Assembly: GCA_020354085.1 (NCBI GenBank)
Contig: CP070641.1
Span: 632,367 to 637,512 of the forward strand
Length of the DNA stretch: 5,146 bases
Source: Pseudomonadota bacterium
Lineage (GTDB): Bacteria > Pseudomonadota > Gammaproteobacteria > Acidiferrobacterales > Sulfurifustaceae
Direction: 5' to 3'
Shown piece by piece: positions 1 to 5,146 of this stretch. The translations under genes were made by a program, and so were the position numbers. Below the pieces are notes generated by a model that worked only from the letters and a program-made list of their open reading frames with translations, was not told the origin of the DNA and ran no database searches. Positions within the stretch are counted from its first letter, which is position 1. Every line of letters begins with the position of its first letter.

Positions 1-829
1 GCGTGGTCGAGAGATCGGCGTGACCCAACAACATTTGCACCACGCGCAGGTCCGCGCCGTGGTTGAGCAGGTGCGTGGCAAAGGCGTGACGCAAGGTGTG
101 CGGCGAGAGCGGCACGTCGATGCCGGCGGCGCGTGCGTATTGGCGCAGATTTCGCCAAAACGCTTGGCGCGTCATGGCTGCGCCCCGCCCCGTAGCGAAC
201 AAGACGTCGATCGCGCGCCGCTTGGTGAGTTTCGGCCGCGCTTCCTGCAGGTAGCGCTGAATCCAGTCGAGCGCCTCCTCGCCCAGAGGCACCAAGCGTT
301 CCTTGTCGCCCTTGCCGATCACCCGGACGACGCCTTGAGTAAGCCCAAGTTGCGACAACCGCAGCCCCACTAGCTCCGAGACGCGCAACCCGGTGGCGTA
401 CAGGGTCTCGATCATCGCCCGATCGCGCAGCCCCAACGTGCTCCCCGTATCGGGCGCGGCCAGCAGGCGATCCACTTGGTCCTCGGTCAGCGACTTAGGC
501 AAGGGCCGACCGACACGCGGAGCATCTATAAGCGCGGTGGGATCGCTTTCCATCAAGTTCTCGCGCACCAAGTAGCCATAAAAGCGCCGCAGGCTGGACA
601 GTAGTCGCGCCGCTGTGCGCGGCTTCTTTCCCTGGGCCGCACACTCTGCCAAGTAGCGCGTCAGGTCTTCGCGGCGTGCATCAAGCAACCGTCGATCGTG
701 GCGCGCCAGCCATGCGCTTAGCGCGGACAGGTCGGCGGTATAAGCGCTCAGGGTATTAGTGCTCAAGCCGCGCTCGGTCCACAACGTACTGGCGAAACGA
801 TGTATGAGCTCGCTATCGGGCGCGCTCAT
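1..829 (-). CDS. xerD: Site-specific tyrosine recombinase XerD (3' end cut off by window edge)
   Basis: XerD works with XerC at the chromosomal dif site to resolve chromosome dimers at cell division, acting in the cytoplasm with FtsK. I translated this frame by hand from an ATG at 829; it stays open for 276 codons to the window edge. An N-terminal SAM-like DNA-binding domain spans about residues 5-90, and the catalytic domain begins near 110. Catalytic residues visible are Arg149 (in ATGLRVSEL), Lys173 (GKGDKERLVPL), His244 and Arg247 (SPHTLRHAFATHLL), and His270 (LLGHADLSTT). These lie at or within one residue of the E. coli positions. The nucleophilic tyrosine, expected about nine residues after His270, lies outside the window, so roughly 20 residues are missing. 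The wording LNHGADLRVVQMLLGH favours XerD over XerC. The start overlaps the upstream methyltransferase gene by 17 bases and has no clear Shine-Dalgarno, suggesting translational coupling. The truncation comes from the window and does not indicate a pseudogene. Confidence 0.95.
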   Translation of the reverse strand, partial: MSAPDSELIHRFASTLWTERGLSTNTLSAYTADLSALSAWLARHDRRLLDARREDLTRYLAECAAQGKKPRTAARLLSSLRRFYGYLVRENLMESDPTALIDAPRVGRPLPKSLTEDQVDRLLAAPDTGSTLGLRDRAMIETLYATGLRVSELVGLRLSQLGLTQGVVRVIGKGDKERLVPLGEEALDWIQRYLQEARPKLTKRRAIDVLFATGRGAAMTRQAFWRNLRQYARAAGIDVPLSPHTLRHAFATHLLNHGADLRVVQMLLGHADLSTT

Positions 830-1292
830 GGTCCAGCAGCCAACTCTTGATGTCGAGCGTCCTGCCGCGCGTTGCGCCCATGAAACCGCCCAACCCGCTA
901 TGTGCCACGACGCGGTGACAAGGCACCACGATCGGAACCGGATTGGCCCGGCACGCGCCGCCGACCGCCCGTGCGCTGGTGCGGAGTTGCCGCGCCAAGG
1001 CACCATAACTGCGCACCTCGCCCGCCGGAATGCGCATGAGCGCGCGCCACACGCGCTGTTGGAAGGCCGTTCCCGACAGACCAAGCGGCAACCGCCAGGA
1101 CGCGTGCGGGTCGCGCCAAAAGCGCTTGAGCGCTCGGCAGACGGCACGCGCTTCCGGGCTGCGCGCCGCATGCAACGGTTGCCTAGCGCTCACGAAGTCG
1201 ATTGCCGCCAGTGCACCGTGCTGCAGGCGCAGGGCGAGGCGCCCGATAGGCGAGTCGATCACGGCGTCGTAGGCTTGCTTCTCACCAGCCAT
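813..1292 (-). CDS. ogt: Methylated-DNA--[protein]-cysteine S-methyltransferase (Ogt/MGMT family)
   Basis: This suicide repair protein transfers the alkyl group from O6-alkylguanine (and O4-alkylthymine) in DNA to its own cysteine. It has 159 residues and a single-domain layout without the Ada-type zinc domain. The acceptor is Cys125 in IVVPCHRVV. The conserved network is present: Asn117, His126 and Glu156 (in WLLDHE), plus the arginine-finger candidate Arg108 (in ARAVGGA) and Tyr96 (in RSYGALA). The loop between the PCHRV motif and the terminal WLLDHE is longer than in human MGMT. By my count 31 residues separate Cys from Glu, against 27 in the human protein. The ATG at 1292 overlaps the end of the upstream gene by 34 bases and lacks a clear Shine-Dalgarno. 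A GTG at 1262 would instead give a 4-base GTGA overlap with the upstream stop. The ATG is preferred because the YDAVIDSP segment resembles the usual start of the fold. The symbol ogt is assigned by family and is not certain. Confidence 0.93.
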   Translation of the reverse strand: MAGEKQAYDAVIDSPIGRLALRLQHGALAAIDFVSARQPLHAARSPEARAVCRALKRFWRDPHASWRLPLGLSGTAFQQRVWRALMRIPAGEVRSYGALARQLRTSARAVGGACRANPVPIVVPCHRVVAHSGLGGFMGATRGRTLDIKSWLLDHERAR

Positions 1293-3025
1293 AGTTGCTG
1301 CATGTTACGCTCGATTTGGATGCGACGCTTTGGATCGGTGGCTTGGCGCAACAAGCCCTGGTAGAGATTGCGCGCGTCGTCGACCAGACCCGCCTTGCCA
1401 AGCTCTTCGGCGGCACGATAACGCGCGGTCTCCCCCCAGGGGTCGAGCCCGTTCGCACCGCCGTGCGTCGCGGACAGCAAGTAGAGTTCGGCGGCCTCCC
1501 GGGGGCGTTTGAGGGCCGCGGCCGAATCGGCGCGCCAAAACAATACCTCGCGCTGCAGGGCCGAACTCTCGATTAGCTCATAGAGTCGCGCCAGGAGCCG
1601 CGCTGCCTCGCTGTGACGATTAAGCGTCTGCAAATCGAACAGCACCTGCAAGTAACGGTCTGCCAGGTCGTCACTCAGCGACTCATGCGCGTCGAATCGC
1701 TGCGTGAGCAGCGCCACACCGGGCTCGATCTCATCGGCGTAGACCAACATGCGCGCGCGACGCAGTGCCCACAAATCGGCATCCTCGTCGGGGGGCGCGG
1801 CATCGAGGTCGCGCACCAGTTCCGCCGCCACCTTGACGTTGTATTCGGCCAACGCCTTGTCCGCGAGCCGGTAACGAATGGTGGCTGGAATCGCGTCAAG
1901 CTTGCCGAAGCGTGTCGAGCGCATGTAGAGCGCCTGCGCCGTCTCTGGCTTGCCATCGACAAACAGCGTGTAACCCAACCAATCGTGCGCCTCGGCGCGC
2001 ACTACCGGATCAACCGCCACCCGACTCAGAAAGGCGTACATGGCGCGCGCCTGCAGGCGCTCGCGACAGGGAAGTTTGCGCGCCCGCGCCATCCATCTCC
2101 GGTCGTCGCCCACCAAGAGCCGGGCGCGGTTGCCTTCGGCCTCGGCGAACGTGTCATAGGCCTGCCACAATTCGTCCGCGCTGACCGCGAATAACGGATC
2201 GGACAATGCCGACTCCGGAACGGCGAGTGCGCTTTCCAGCGCCTCGATATGTGCGCGGGCATCGCCTGCACGCACCGCCGCTCGTGCGGCGAGACCCCAG
2301 GCTTGGCGCGCCAGTGCCGGTCGGTTCTTTAGCTCCTTGGCAAGGGCGCGACTGTCAGCGAGTGCGCCTGCCGGTCGATACACCGCCGCGCGCAGGCCGG
2401 CTAACAAACGCAGCAGCCGCGCCTCAAAGGACTGGAGACCTGCCAAGGTCTGGTAGGCCTCGCGATCACGCTCGGCGCGCAGTGCGATCTCGGCATGCAA
2501 TAGGCGCCAAGCCTCGCTACGCGCCCCAAAATCGACCCGATAGCGCGCAAGCGCAGTGAGCGCATCATCGAGGTTGTCTTCAACCAAATAACTTCGAATC
2601 ACGAGTCGACGCGCGTGCGCGGCTTGCGCCGGCTGCAGCGCTTCTGCGATCAACGCCTGGCGCAAAACGCGCCGCGCGCTCTCACCGTCGCCGCGCCGCG
2701 TGTGCGCATCAGCCGCTTCTAGCATTGCATAGCGACGGAATTCGGGCGTCGCATCTGGCGGCAATTGTTCCGCGCGCTGCGCCAGCGCTGACCAATCATT
2801 GAGGCCGTGGTAGGCCGCGTAACGCACACGCTCCCACACTGCCCACGCGGGGTCGGAAGCGAGCGGCTGATCGCGATCGATCAAGCTCAACGCGAGTCGT
2901 GGCGCACCGGCCTTGATGAGCGATTCGATCTGACCAAGGTCGCTCGTGGCGGAGGCGGAGGCCGCGGCGCCGTAGGCAAGCGCCACCGTCAGACCTATCA
3001 GGCGCAGCGATCGGACGATTTGCAT
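1259..3025 (-). CDS. Exported helical-repeat (TPR-like) protein of unknown function
   Basis: I do not recognise a named family for this 588-residue protein. It begins with a likely Sec signal peptide: positively charged MQIVRSLR, hydrophobic core LIGLTVALAYGAAA, and a small-residue c-region around residues 22-27 (SASAT). There is no lipobox cysteine, so a soluble periplasmic or secreted fate is inferred. The only cysteine is at about residue 320. The rest is rich in Ala, Leu and Arg and reads as repeated amphipathic helices. TPR-like units are clearest near residues 343-370, 493-520 and 531-563, with W/Y, small residues, then A..LY spacing. This suggests a protein-binding scaffold, not an enzyme. 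The frame stays open upstream to a TTG at 3109, but that codon abuts the T-run of the preceding terminator and would put a charged tail before the signal peptide, so the ATG at 3025 is chosen. No strong Shine-Dalgarno is visible. Its stop lies inside the methyltransferase gene that follows. Confidence 0.8.
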   Translation of the reverse strand: MQIVRSLRLIGLTVALAYGAAASASATSDLGQIESLIKAGAPRLALSLIDRDQPLASDPAWAVWERVRYAAYHGLNDWSALAQRAEQLPPDATPEFRRYAMLEAADAHTRRGDGESARRVLRQALIAEALQPAQAAHARRLVIRSYLVEDNLDDALTALARYRVDFGARSEAWRLLHAEIALRAERDREAYQTLAGLQSFEARLLRLLAGLRAAVYRPAGALADSRALAKELKNRPALARQAWGLAARAAVRAGDARAHIEALESALAVPESALSDPLFAVSADELWQAYDTFAEAEGNRARLLVGDDRRWMARARKLPCRERLQARAMYAFLSRVAVDPVVRAEAHDWLGYTLFVDGKPETAQALYMRSTRFGKLDAIPATIRYRLADKALAEYNVKVAAELVRDLDAAPPDEDADLWALRRARMLVYADEIEPGVALLTQRFDAHESLSDDLADRYLQVLFDLQTLNRHSEAARLLARLYELIESSALQREVLFWRADSAAALKRPREAAELYLLSATHGGANGLDPWGETARYRAAEELGKAGLVDDARNLYQGLLRQATDPKRRIQIERNMQQLWLVRSKPTTP

Positions 3026-3069
3026 GGCGCGAAGCTTAGCCGATGGTCGACTCCCTGCGCCATTCGCGC

Positions 3070-3099
3070 GTCCCGCGCGGCGCGGGACTCGTACGTCCC
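3070..3099 (-). other. Two alternative GC-rich hairpins in the leader of the repeat-protein gene
   Basis: Positions 3070-3077 pair perfectly with 3081-3088 (8-bp stem, 3-base loop). The same 3084-3088 segment (GGGAC) can instead pair with GTCCC at 3095-3099 (5 bp, 6-base loop). The two hairpins therefore share one arm and exclude each other. They lie between the rplS terminator and the start of the exported repeat-protein gene. Neither is followed by a T-run, so neither looks like an intrinsic terminator. In such GC-rich DNA a structure of this size could arise by chance, and a regulatory role is only a possibility. Confidence 0.3.
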
Positions 3100-3106
3100 T
3101 GCACAT

Positions 3107-3146
3107 CAAAACAAAAAAACGGCCGGCGGCATGTGCCGCCGGCCGT
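3107..3146 (-). terminator. Intrinsic (rho-independent) terminator after rplS
   Basis: Read on the minus strand, a perfect 12-bp stem (3146-3135 paired with 3130-3119, ACGGCCGGCGGC and its complement) encloses a 4-base loop and is followed by a run of seven T at 3119-3113, then G and more T. The hairpin begins about 20 bases past the rplS stop codon. This is a textbook intrinsic terminator for the rpsP-rimM-trmD-rplS transcript. On the plus strand the hairpin is not followed by a T-run, so it is unidirectional. Confidence 0.95.
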
Positions 3147-3166
3147 CATTCAGCCTGCGAAAGCGA

Positions 3167-3514
3167 CTAAACTTTTTCGCGAATACGTGCCGCCTTGCCT
3201 TCCAAGGCGCGCAAGTAATAGAGCTTGGCGCGGCGCACGTCGCCGCGACGCTTGACCTCGATCTTCCCAAGCGCCGGGCTGTAGAGCGGAAATACGCGCT
3301 CCACGCCCTCGCCGTAGGAATTCTTGCGCACGGTAAAGGAGGAGTTGTAGCCGCGATTGCGGCGCGCGATCACCATGCCTTCGAAGACCTGCAGGCGCTC
3401 GCGTTCGCCCTCTTGCACCTTGATGTGCACGGCCACGGTGTCGCCGGGACCAAAGCTCGGCGGCTCTTTGTCCGCCACCTGGCGGGCTTCCAACTCTTGC
3501 AAGATTTTGCTCAT
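3167..3514 (-). CDS. rplS: 50S ribosomal protein L19
   Basis: L19 is a protein of the large ribosomal subunit at the interface with the 30S subunit. The ATG at 3514 gives 115 residues, the same length as the E. coli protein. Family hallmarks include FGPGDTVAVHIKVQEG near residues 21-36, RLQVFEGMVIARRNRG near 40-55, SFTVRKNSYGEGVERVFPLY near 59-78, and the RRGDVRRAKLYYLR segment near 89-102. The frame continues upstream to 3595, but that extension only overlaps the end of trmD. The shorter start matches the family length and has GGAG at 3525-3522, seven bases before the ATG. It starts four bases after the trmD stop, so translation is probably coupled to trmD or served by this site lying within the trmD end. 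It is the last gene before a strong terminator. Confidence 0.98.
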   Translation of the reverse strand: MSKILQELEARQVADKEPPSFGPGDTVAVHIKVQEGERERLQVFEGMVIARRNRGYNSSFTVRKNSYGEGVERVFPLYSPALGKIEVKRRGDVRRAKLYYLRALEGKAARIREKV

Positions 3515-3518
3515 GGCT

Positions 3519-4268
3519 CTACTCCGTCTCTTCCGTATACTCGCGCTGGAACTCTTCCAGCAGTTCTTTCTGCTCCGGCGTGAGCGCAAGCTCACGCAAC
3601 AAATCCGGTCTTCGCAACCACGTTCGCCCGAGCGAGCGCTTCAGCCGCCAACGCGCGATGCGCACGTGATCACCCGACAGCAGCACCTCCGGCACCGCCT
3701 GCCCTTCGTACACCTCGGGGCGCGTGTAGTGCTCGCAATCGAGCAAACCTGCGACGAAGGAATCCTGCACTGCCGACTCCGCGTCACCCAACGCCCCCGG
3801 CAGCTGACGTGCGATCGCGTCGATCAGTACCATCGCCGGCAATTCTCCGCCCGACAACACATAGTCACCGAGCGACCACTCTTCATCCACCGCCTGTTCG
3901 ACGAGTCGCTCATCGACCCCTTCGTACCGGCCAGCCAGCAGGATCAACCCGGCGCGCGCAGCGAAGGTCTTGACCGTCGCGTGCGTAAGCTGACGCCCGG
4001 CCGGCGACAAGTACACCACGTTGGCCCTCCCTCCCTGCGCCTCGCGCGCCGCCCTGATCGCCCTGGCCAGCGGCTCGGGCCGCATCACCATGCCGGGCCC
4101 ACCGCCGTACGGTCGATCATCGACGCTGCGATGCCGATCCTCCGTATAGTCGCGCGGGTTCCACACGCGCAACTCCAACAAACCGCTTCTTATCGCTCGC
4201 CCGGGTATGCCGTAACCGGTGATGGCCTCGAACATCTGCGGGAAGATGCTGATGACGTCGACGCGCAT
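3519..4268 (-). CDS. trmD: tRNA (guanine37-N1)-methyltransferase TrmD
   Basis: TrmD uses S-adenosylmethionine to methylate N1 of G37 next to the anticodon in tRNAs that carry G36-G37, which prevents +1 frameshifting. The protein has 249 residues, close to the E. coli enzyme (about 255). The trefoil-knot SPOUT domain is clear: the N-terminal MRVDVISIFPQMF, DDRPYGGGPGMVM near residues 50-62, YLSPAGRQ at 86-93, GRYEGVDER at 113-121, and the SAM-binding SLGDYVLSGGELPAM at 132-146. The residues known as catalytic in E. coli, Arg154 and Asp169, appear at the same positions here (AIAR and AVQDSF). The C-terminal tRNA-binding domain follows (HYTRPEVYEG, VPEVLLSGDH, then a basic RIARWRLKRS segment). 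The start at 4268 has GGGGAG six bases upstream, and the gene sits 16 bases after rimM. Confidence 0.98.
   Translation of the reverse strand: MRVDVISIFPQMFEAITGYGIPGRAIRSGLLELRVWNPRDYTEDRHRSVDDRPYGGGPGMVMRPEPLARAIRAAREAQGGRANVVYLSPAGRQLTHATVKTFAARAGLILLAGRYEGVDERLVEQAVDEEWSLGDYVLSGGELPAMVLIDAIARQLPGALGDAESAVQDSFVAGLLDCEHYTRPEVYEGQAVPEVLLSGDHVRIARWRLKRSLGRTWLRRPDLLRELALTPEQKELLEEFQREYTEETE
3522..3525 (-). promoter_or_regulatory. Shine-Dalgarno site for rplS, deciding its start
   Basis: GGAG on the minus strand lies inside the last codons of trmD, seven bases upstream of the ATG at 3514. It supports that ATG over the longer in-frame start at 3595, for which I see no family support. Confidence 0.75.
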
Positions 4269-4274
4269 CTTCAG

Positions 4275-4280
4275 CTCCCC
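4275..4280 (-). promoter_or_regulatory. Strong Shine-Dalgarno site for trmD
   Basis: GGGGAG on the minus strand fills most of the 16-base gap between the rimM stop and the trmD ATG, with a six-base spacer. It is the best Shine-Dalgarno match in the window and fixes the trmD start at 4268. Confidence 0.75.
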
Positions 4281-4284
4281 ACCT

Positions 4285-4818
4285 TCAATCGTCTCGATCC
4301 CAGTCGACCCGTATTACCCGATGCTCGAGATCGACTGCAGTGATCACCGCTTTGGTGAACGGGATCAAGCGCTCGCGCTCGCCGCGCACCACTATCACAT
4401 CGTTTGCGCCGGTCTCCATTAAATGGTCAACGACGCCCAGAGCCTCATCACGCAGGTTGACCACCTGTAGCCCGACGAGATCGGCCCAATAAAATTCTCC
4501 CGCGCGCACACGCGGCAACTGCTCGCGCCGTACGGCGATGCGCGCGCCGATCAGCGCCTGGGCCTGGTCGCGATCGCTGCAACCCTCAAGCTGTGCGACG
4601 ATCCCCGCACCGTGTACGCGACCGTCGAGCAGCTGCCACTCACGCCAACCGCCGTTCAGTCCCAATAACCAGGGGTTGTAACCAAGAATCGCCCCGCGTG
4701 GTCGAGTGTCGGAATACACCTTGACCCAGCCGCGCACACCGAACACCCCGGTGATACGTCCCAATTCGACGGGAGCCTGGGTAGCCCCGCCGGCACTCGG
4801 CGAAGCCCCGCCCCCCAT
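4285..4818 (-). CDS. rimM: Ribosome maturation factor RimM
   Basis: RimM binds ribosomal protein S19 and assists late assembly of the 30S head and processing of 16S rRNA in the cytoplasm. The protein is 177 residues, typical of the family. The N-terminal RimM beta-barrel spans roughly residues 17-97, starting with LGRITGVFGVRGWVKV. A PRC-barrel domain runs from about 103 to 175, containing EFYWADLVGLQV with the paired aromatic residues Tyr110-Trp111, then METGANDVIVVRG and RLIPFTKAVI. The first 16 residues are a Gly/Ala-rich tail with no family match (MGGGASPSAGGATQAP). No better start is visible, since the residue just before the conserved core is a GTC codon. The gene begins four bases after the rpsP stop, with only a weak purine stretch (AAGG) well upstream, so translational coupling to rpsP is likely. 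Confidence 0.96.
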   Translation of the reverse strand: MGGGASPSAGGATQAPVELGRITGVFGVRGWVKVYSDTRPRGAILGYNPWLLGLNGGWREWQLLDGRVHGAGIVAQLEGCSDRDQAQALIGARIAVRREQLPRVRAGEFYWADLVGLQVVNLRDEALGVVDHLMETGANDVIVVRGERERLIPFTKAVITAVDLEHRVIRVDWDRDD

Positions 4819-4822
4819 GACG

Positions 4823-5065
4823 CTAGGCCGCCGCCTTCTTCAGTAGGTCAGCCAGGCGTTCGCTCGGCTTTGCGCCCTTAGAAATCCAGTATTGCAAGCG
4901 CGCCGCGTCGACACGGATCTTCTCTTCCTTTTCAGTCGCGCGCGGATTGTAGAACCCGATACGCTCAATGCACTCACCCTTCACGGCGCGACGGCGATCC
5001 GCCACGACAATACGGTAATAGGGCTTTTTGTTGGCGCCGCTACGCGACAGACGAATCGTTACCAT
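4823..5065 (-). CDS. rpsP: 30S ribosomal protein S16
   Basis: S16 is a small-subunit protein needed for assembly of the 5' domain of 16S rRNA. The 80-residue product is close to the E. coli length of 82. It begins with the diagnostic MVTIRLSRSGANKKPYYRIV, followed by VADRRRAVKGECIERIGFYNP and the conserved YWISKGAKPSERLADLL segment near residues 59-75. The ATG at 5065 has GAGG at 5078-5075 with a nine-base spacer. It is the first gene of the operon inside this window. The gene ffh commonly lies upstream in gammaproteobacteria, but the window ends before that can be checked. Confidence 0.98.
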   Translation of the reverse strand: MVTIRLSRSGANKKPYYRIVVADRRRAVKGECIERIGFYNPRATEKEEKIRVDAARLQYWISKGAKPSERLADLLKKAAA

Positions 5066-5074
5066 CCAAACAAA

Positions 5075-5078
5075 CCTC
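5075..5078 (-). promoter_or_regulatory. Shine-Dalgarno site for rpsP
   Basis: GAGG on the minus strand lies nine bases upstream of the rpsP ATG. Spacing is slightly long but within the normal range, and it agrees with the conserved N-terminus of S16. Confidence 0.6.
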
Positions 5079-5131
5079 GCTTACGCTGTGGACCCTGCCG
5101 CATGTGATACGGGCGGCCGGGAAAGCGCGCG

Positions 5132-5137
5132 ATTCTA
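5132..5137 (-). promoter_or_regulatory. Possible -10 element of the rpsP operon promoter
   Basis: TAGAAT on the minus strand matches the sigma-70 -10 consensus at five of six bases and sits in an AT-richer patch of otherwise GC-rich DNA. It would start transcription near 5125 and leave a leader of about 60 bases before rpsP. A matching -35 element would lie about 17 bases further upstream, beyond the window end, so the call cannot be completed here. Confidence 0.4.
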
Positions 5138-5146
5138 CCCTCTTAG

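Noticed and set aside
20..575. Plus-strand open frames over the xerD region
   Set aside because: The minus strand encodes an uninterrupted XerD with its catalytic residues, so these frames are shadows.
1..829. XerD as evidence of an integron, integrative element or phage
   Set aside because: The residues and spacing match the housekeeping XerD, and there is no attachment site, tRNA gene, inverted repeat or change in base composition nearby.
759..1364. A 201-codon plus-strand open frame, antisense to the methyltransferase
   Set aside because: The minus-strand frame encodes the PCHRVV active site and clear family motifs, so this one is its shadow.
1613..2194. A 193-codon plus-strand open frame, antisense to the exported repeat protein
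   Set aside because: It has no recognisable domain or ribosome site and has the composition of a GC-driven shadow frame.
3026..3109. TTG start at 3109 giving a 616-residue repeat protein
   Set aside because: It abuts the terminator T-run and would place a charged stretch ahead of a clean signal peptide.
2807..3583. A 258-codon plus-strand open frame crossing the rplS terminator
   Set aside because: It spans a clear intergenic terminator and the antisense of rplS; a real gene would not be expected to do so, and no motif is visible.
3515..3595. Longer N-terminus for L19 starting at 3595
   Set aside because: It lies wholly within the trmD coding end and has no family support; the ATG at 3514 gives exactly the usual length with a good ribosome site.
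3357..4343. A 328-codon open frame on the plus strand, antisense to trmD and rplS
   Set aside because: It runs opposite two certain genes, its product is Arg/His/Pro-rich without recognisable motifs, and long antisense frames are expected in GC-rich coding DNA.

Overview
This window looks like an ordinary, densely packed piece of chromosome from a GC-rich proteobacterium, most likely a gammaproteobacterium. That placement is inferred from the gene order rpsP-rimM-trmD-rplS, a XerD whose catalytic residues sit almost at Escherichia coli numbering, and an uninterrupted GC-rich composition. Every supportable gene lies on the minus strand, so the biology reads from the high-coordinate end to the low-coordinate end. 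I see no mobile element, CRISPR array, tRNA or rRNA gene, and no gene-free stretch longer than about 140 bases.

Region 1 (about 5146 down to 3107) is the classic ribosome and tRNA operon. It encodes ribosomal protein S16 (rpsP), the 16S rRNA processing factor RimM, the tRNA (guanine37-N1)-methyltransferase TrmD and ribosomal protein L19 (rplS). Gaps between genes are 4, 16 and 4 bases. A possible -10 element and a leader of about 60 bases precede rpsP. The operon closes with a textbook intrinsic terminator: a perfect 12-bp GC-rich stem, a 4-base loop and a run of T.

Region 2 (about 3025 down to 1) is a second tightly overlapped cluster. It starts with a 588-residue exported helical-repeat (TPR-like) protein of unknown function. 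A methylated-DNA--protein-cysteine methyltransferase (Ogt/MGMT family) follows, overlapping it by 34 bases. The site-specific recombinase XerD comes next, overlapping by 17 bases and cut off by the window edge just before its catalytic tyrosine. The overlaps imply co-transcription and translational coupling, although the three products act in unrelated processes: envelope, direct repair of alkylated DNA, and chromosome dimer resolution.

I did not find an evident new biological system. The least explained items are the exported repeat protein, the mutually exclusive GC-rich hairpins between the rplS terminator and that gene, and an enlarged active-site loop in the methyltransferase.
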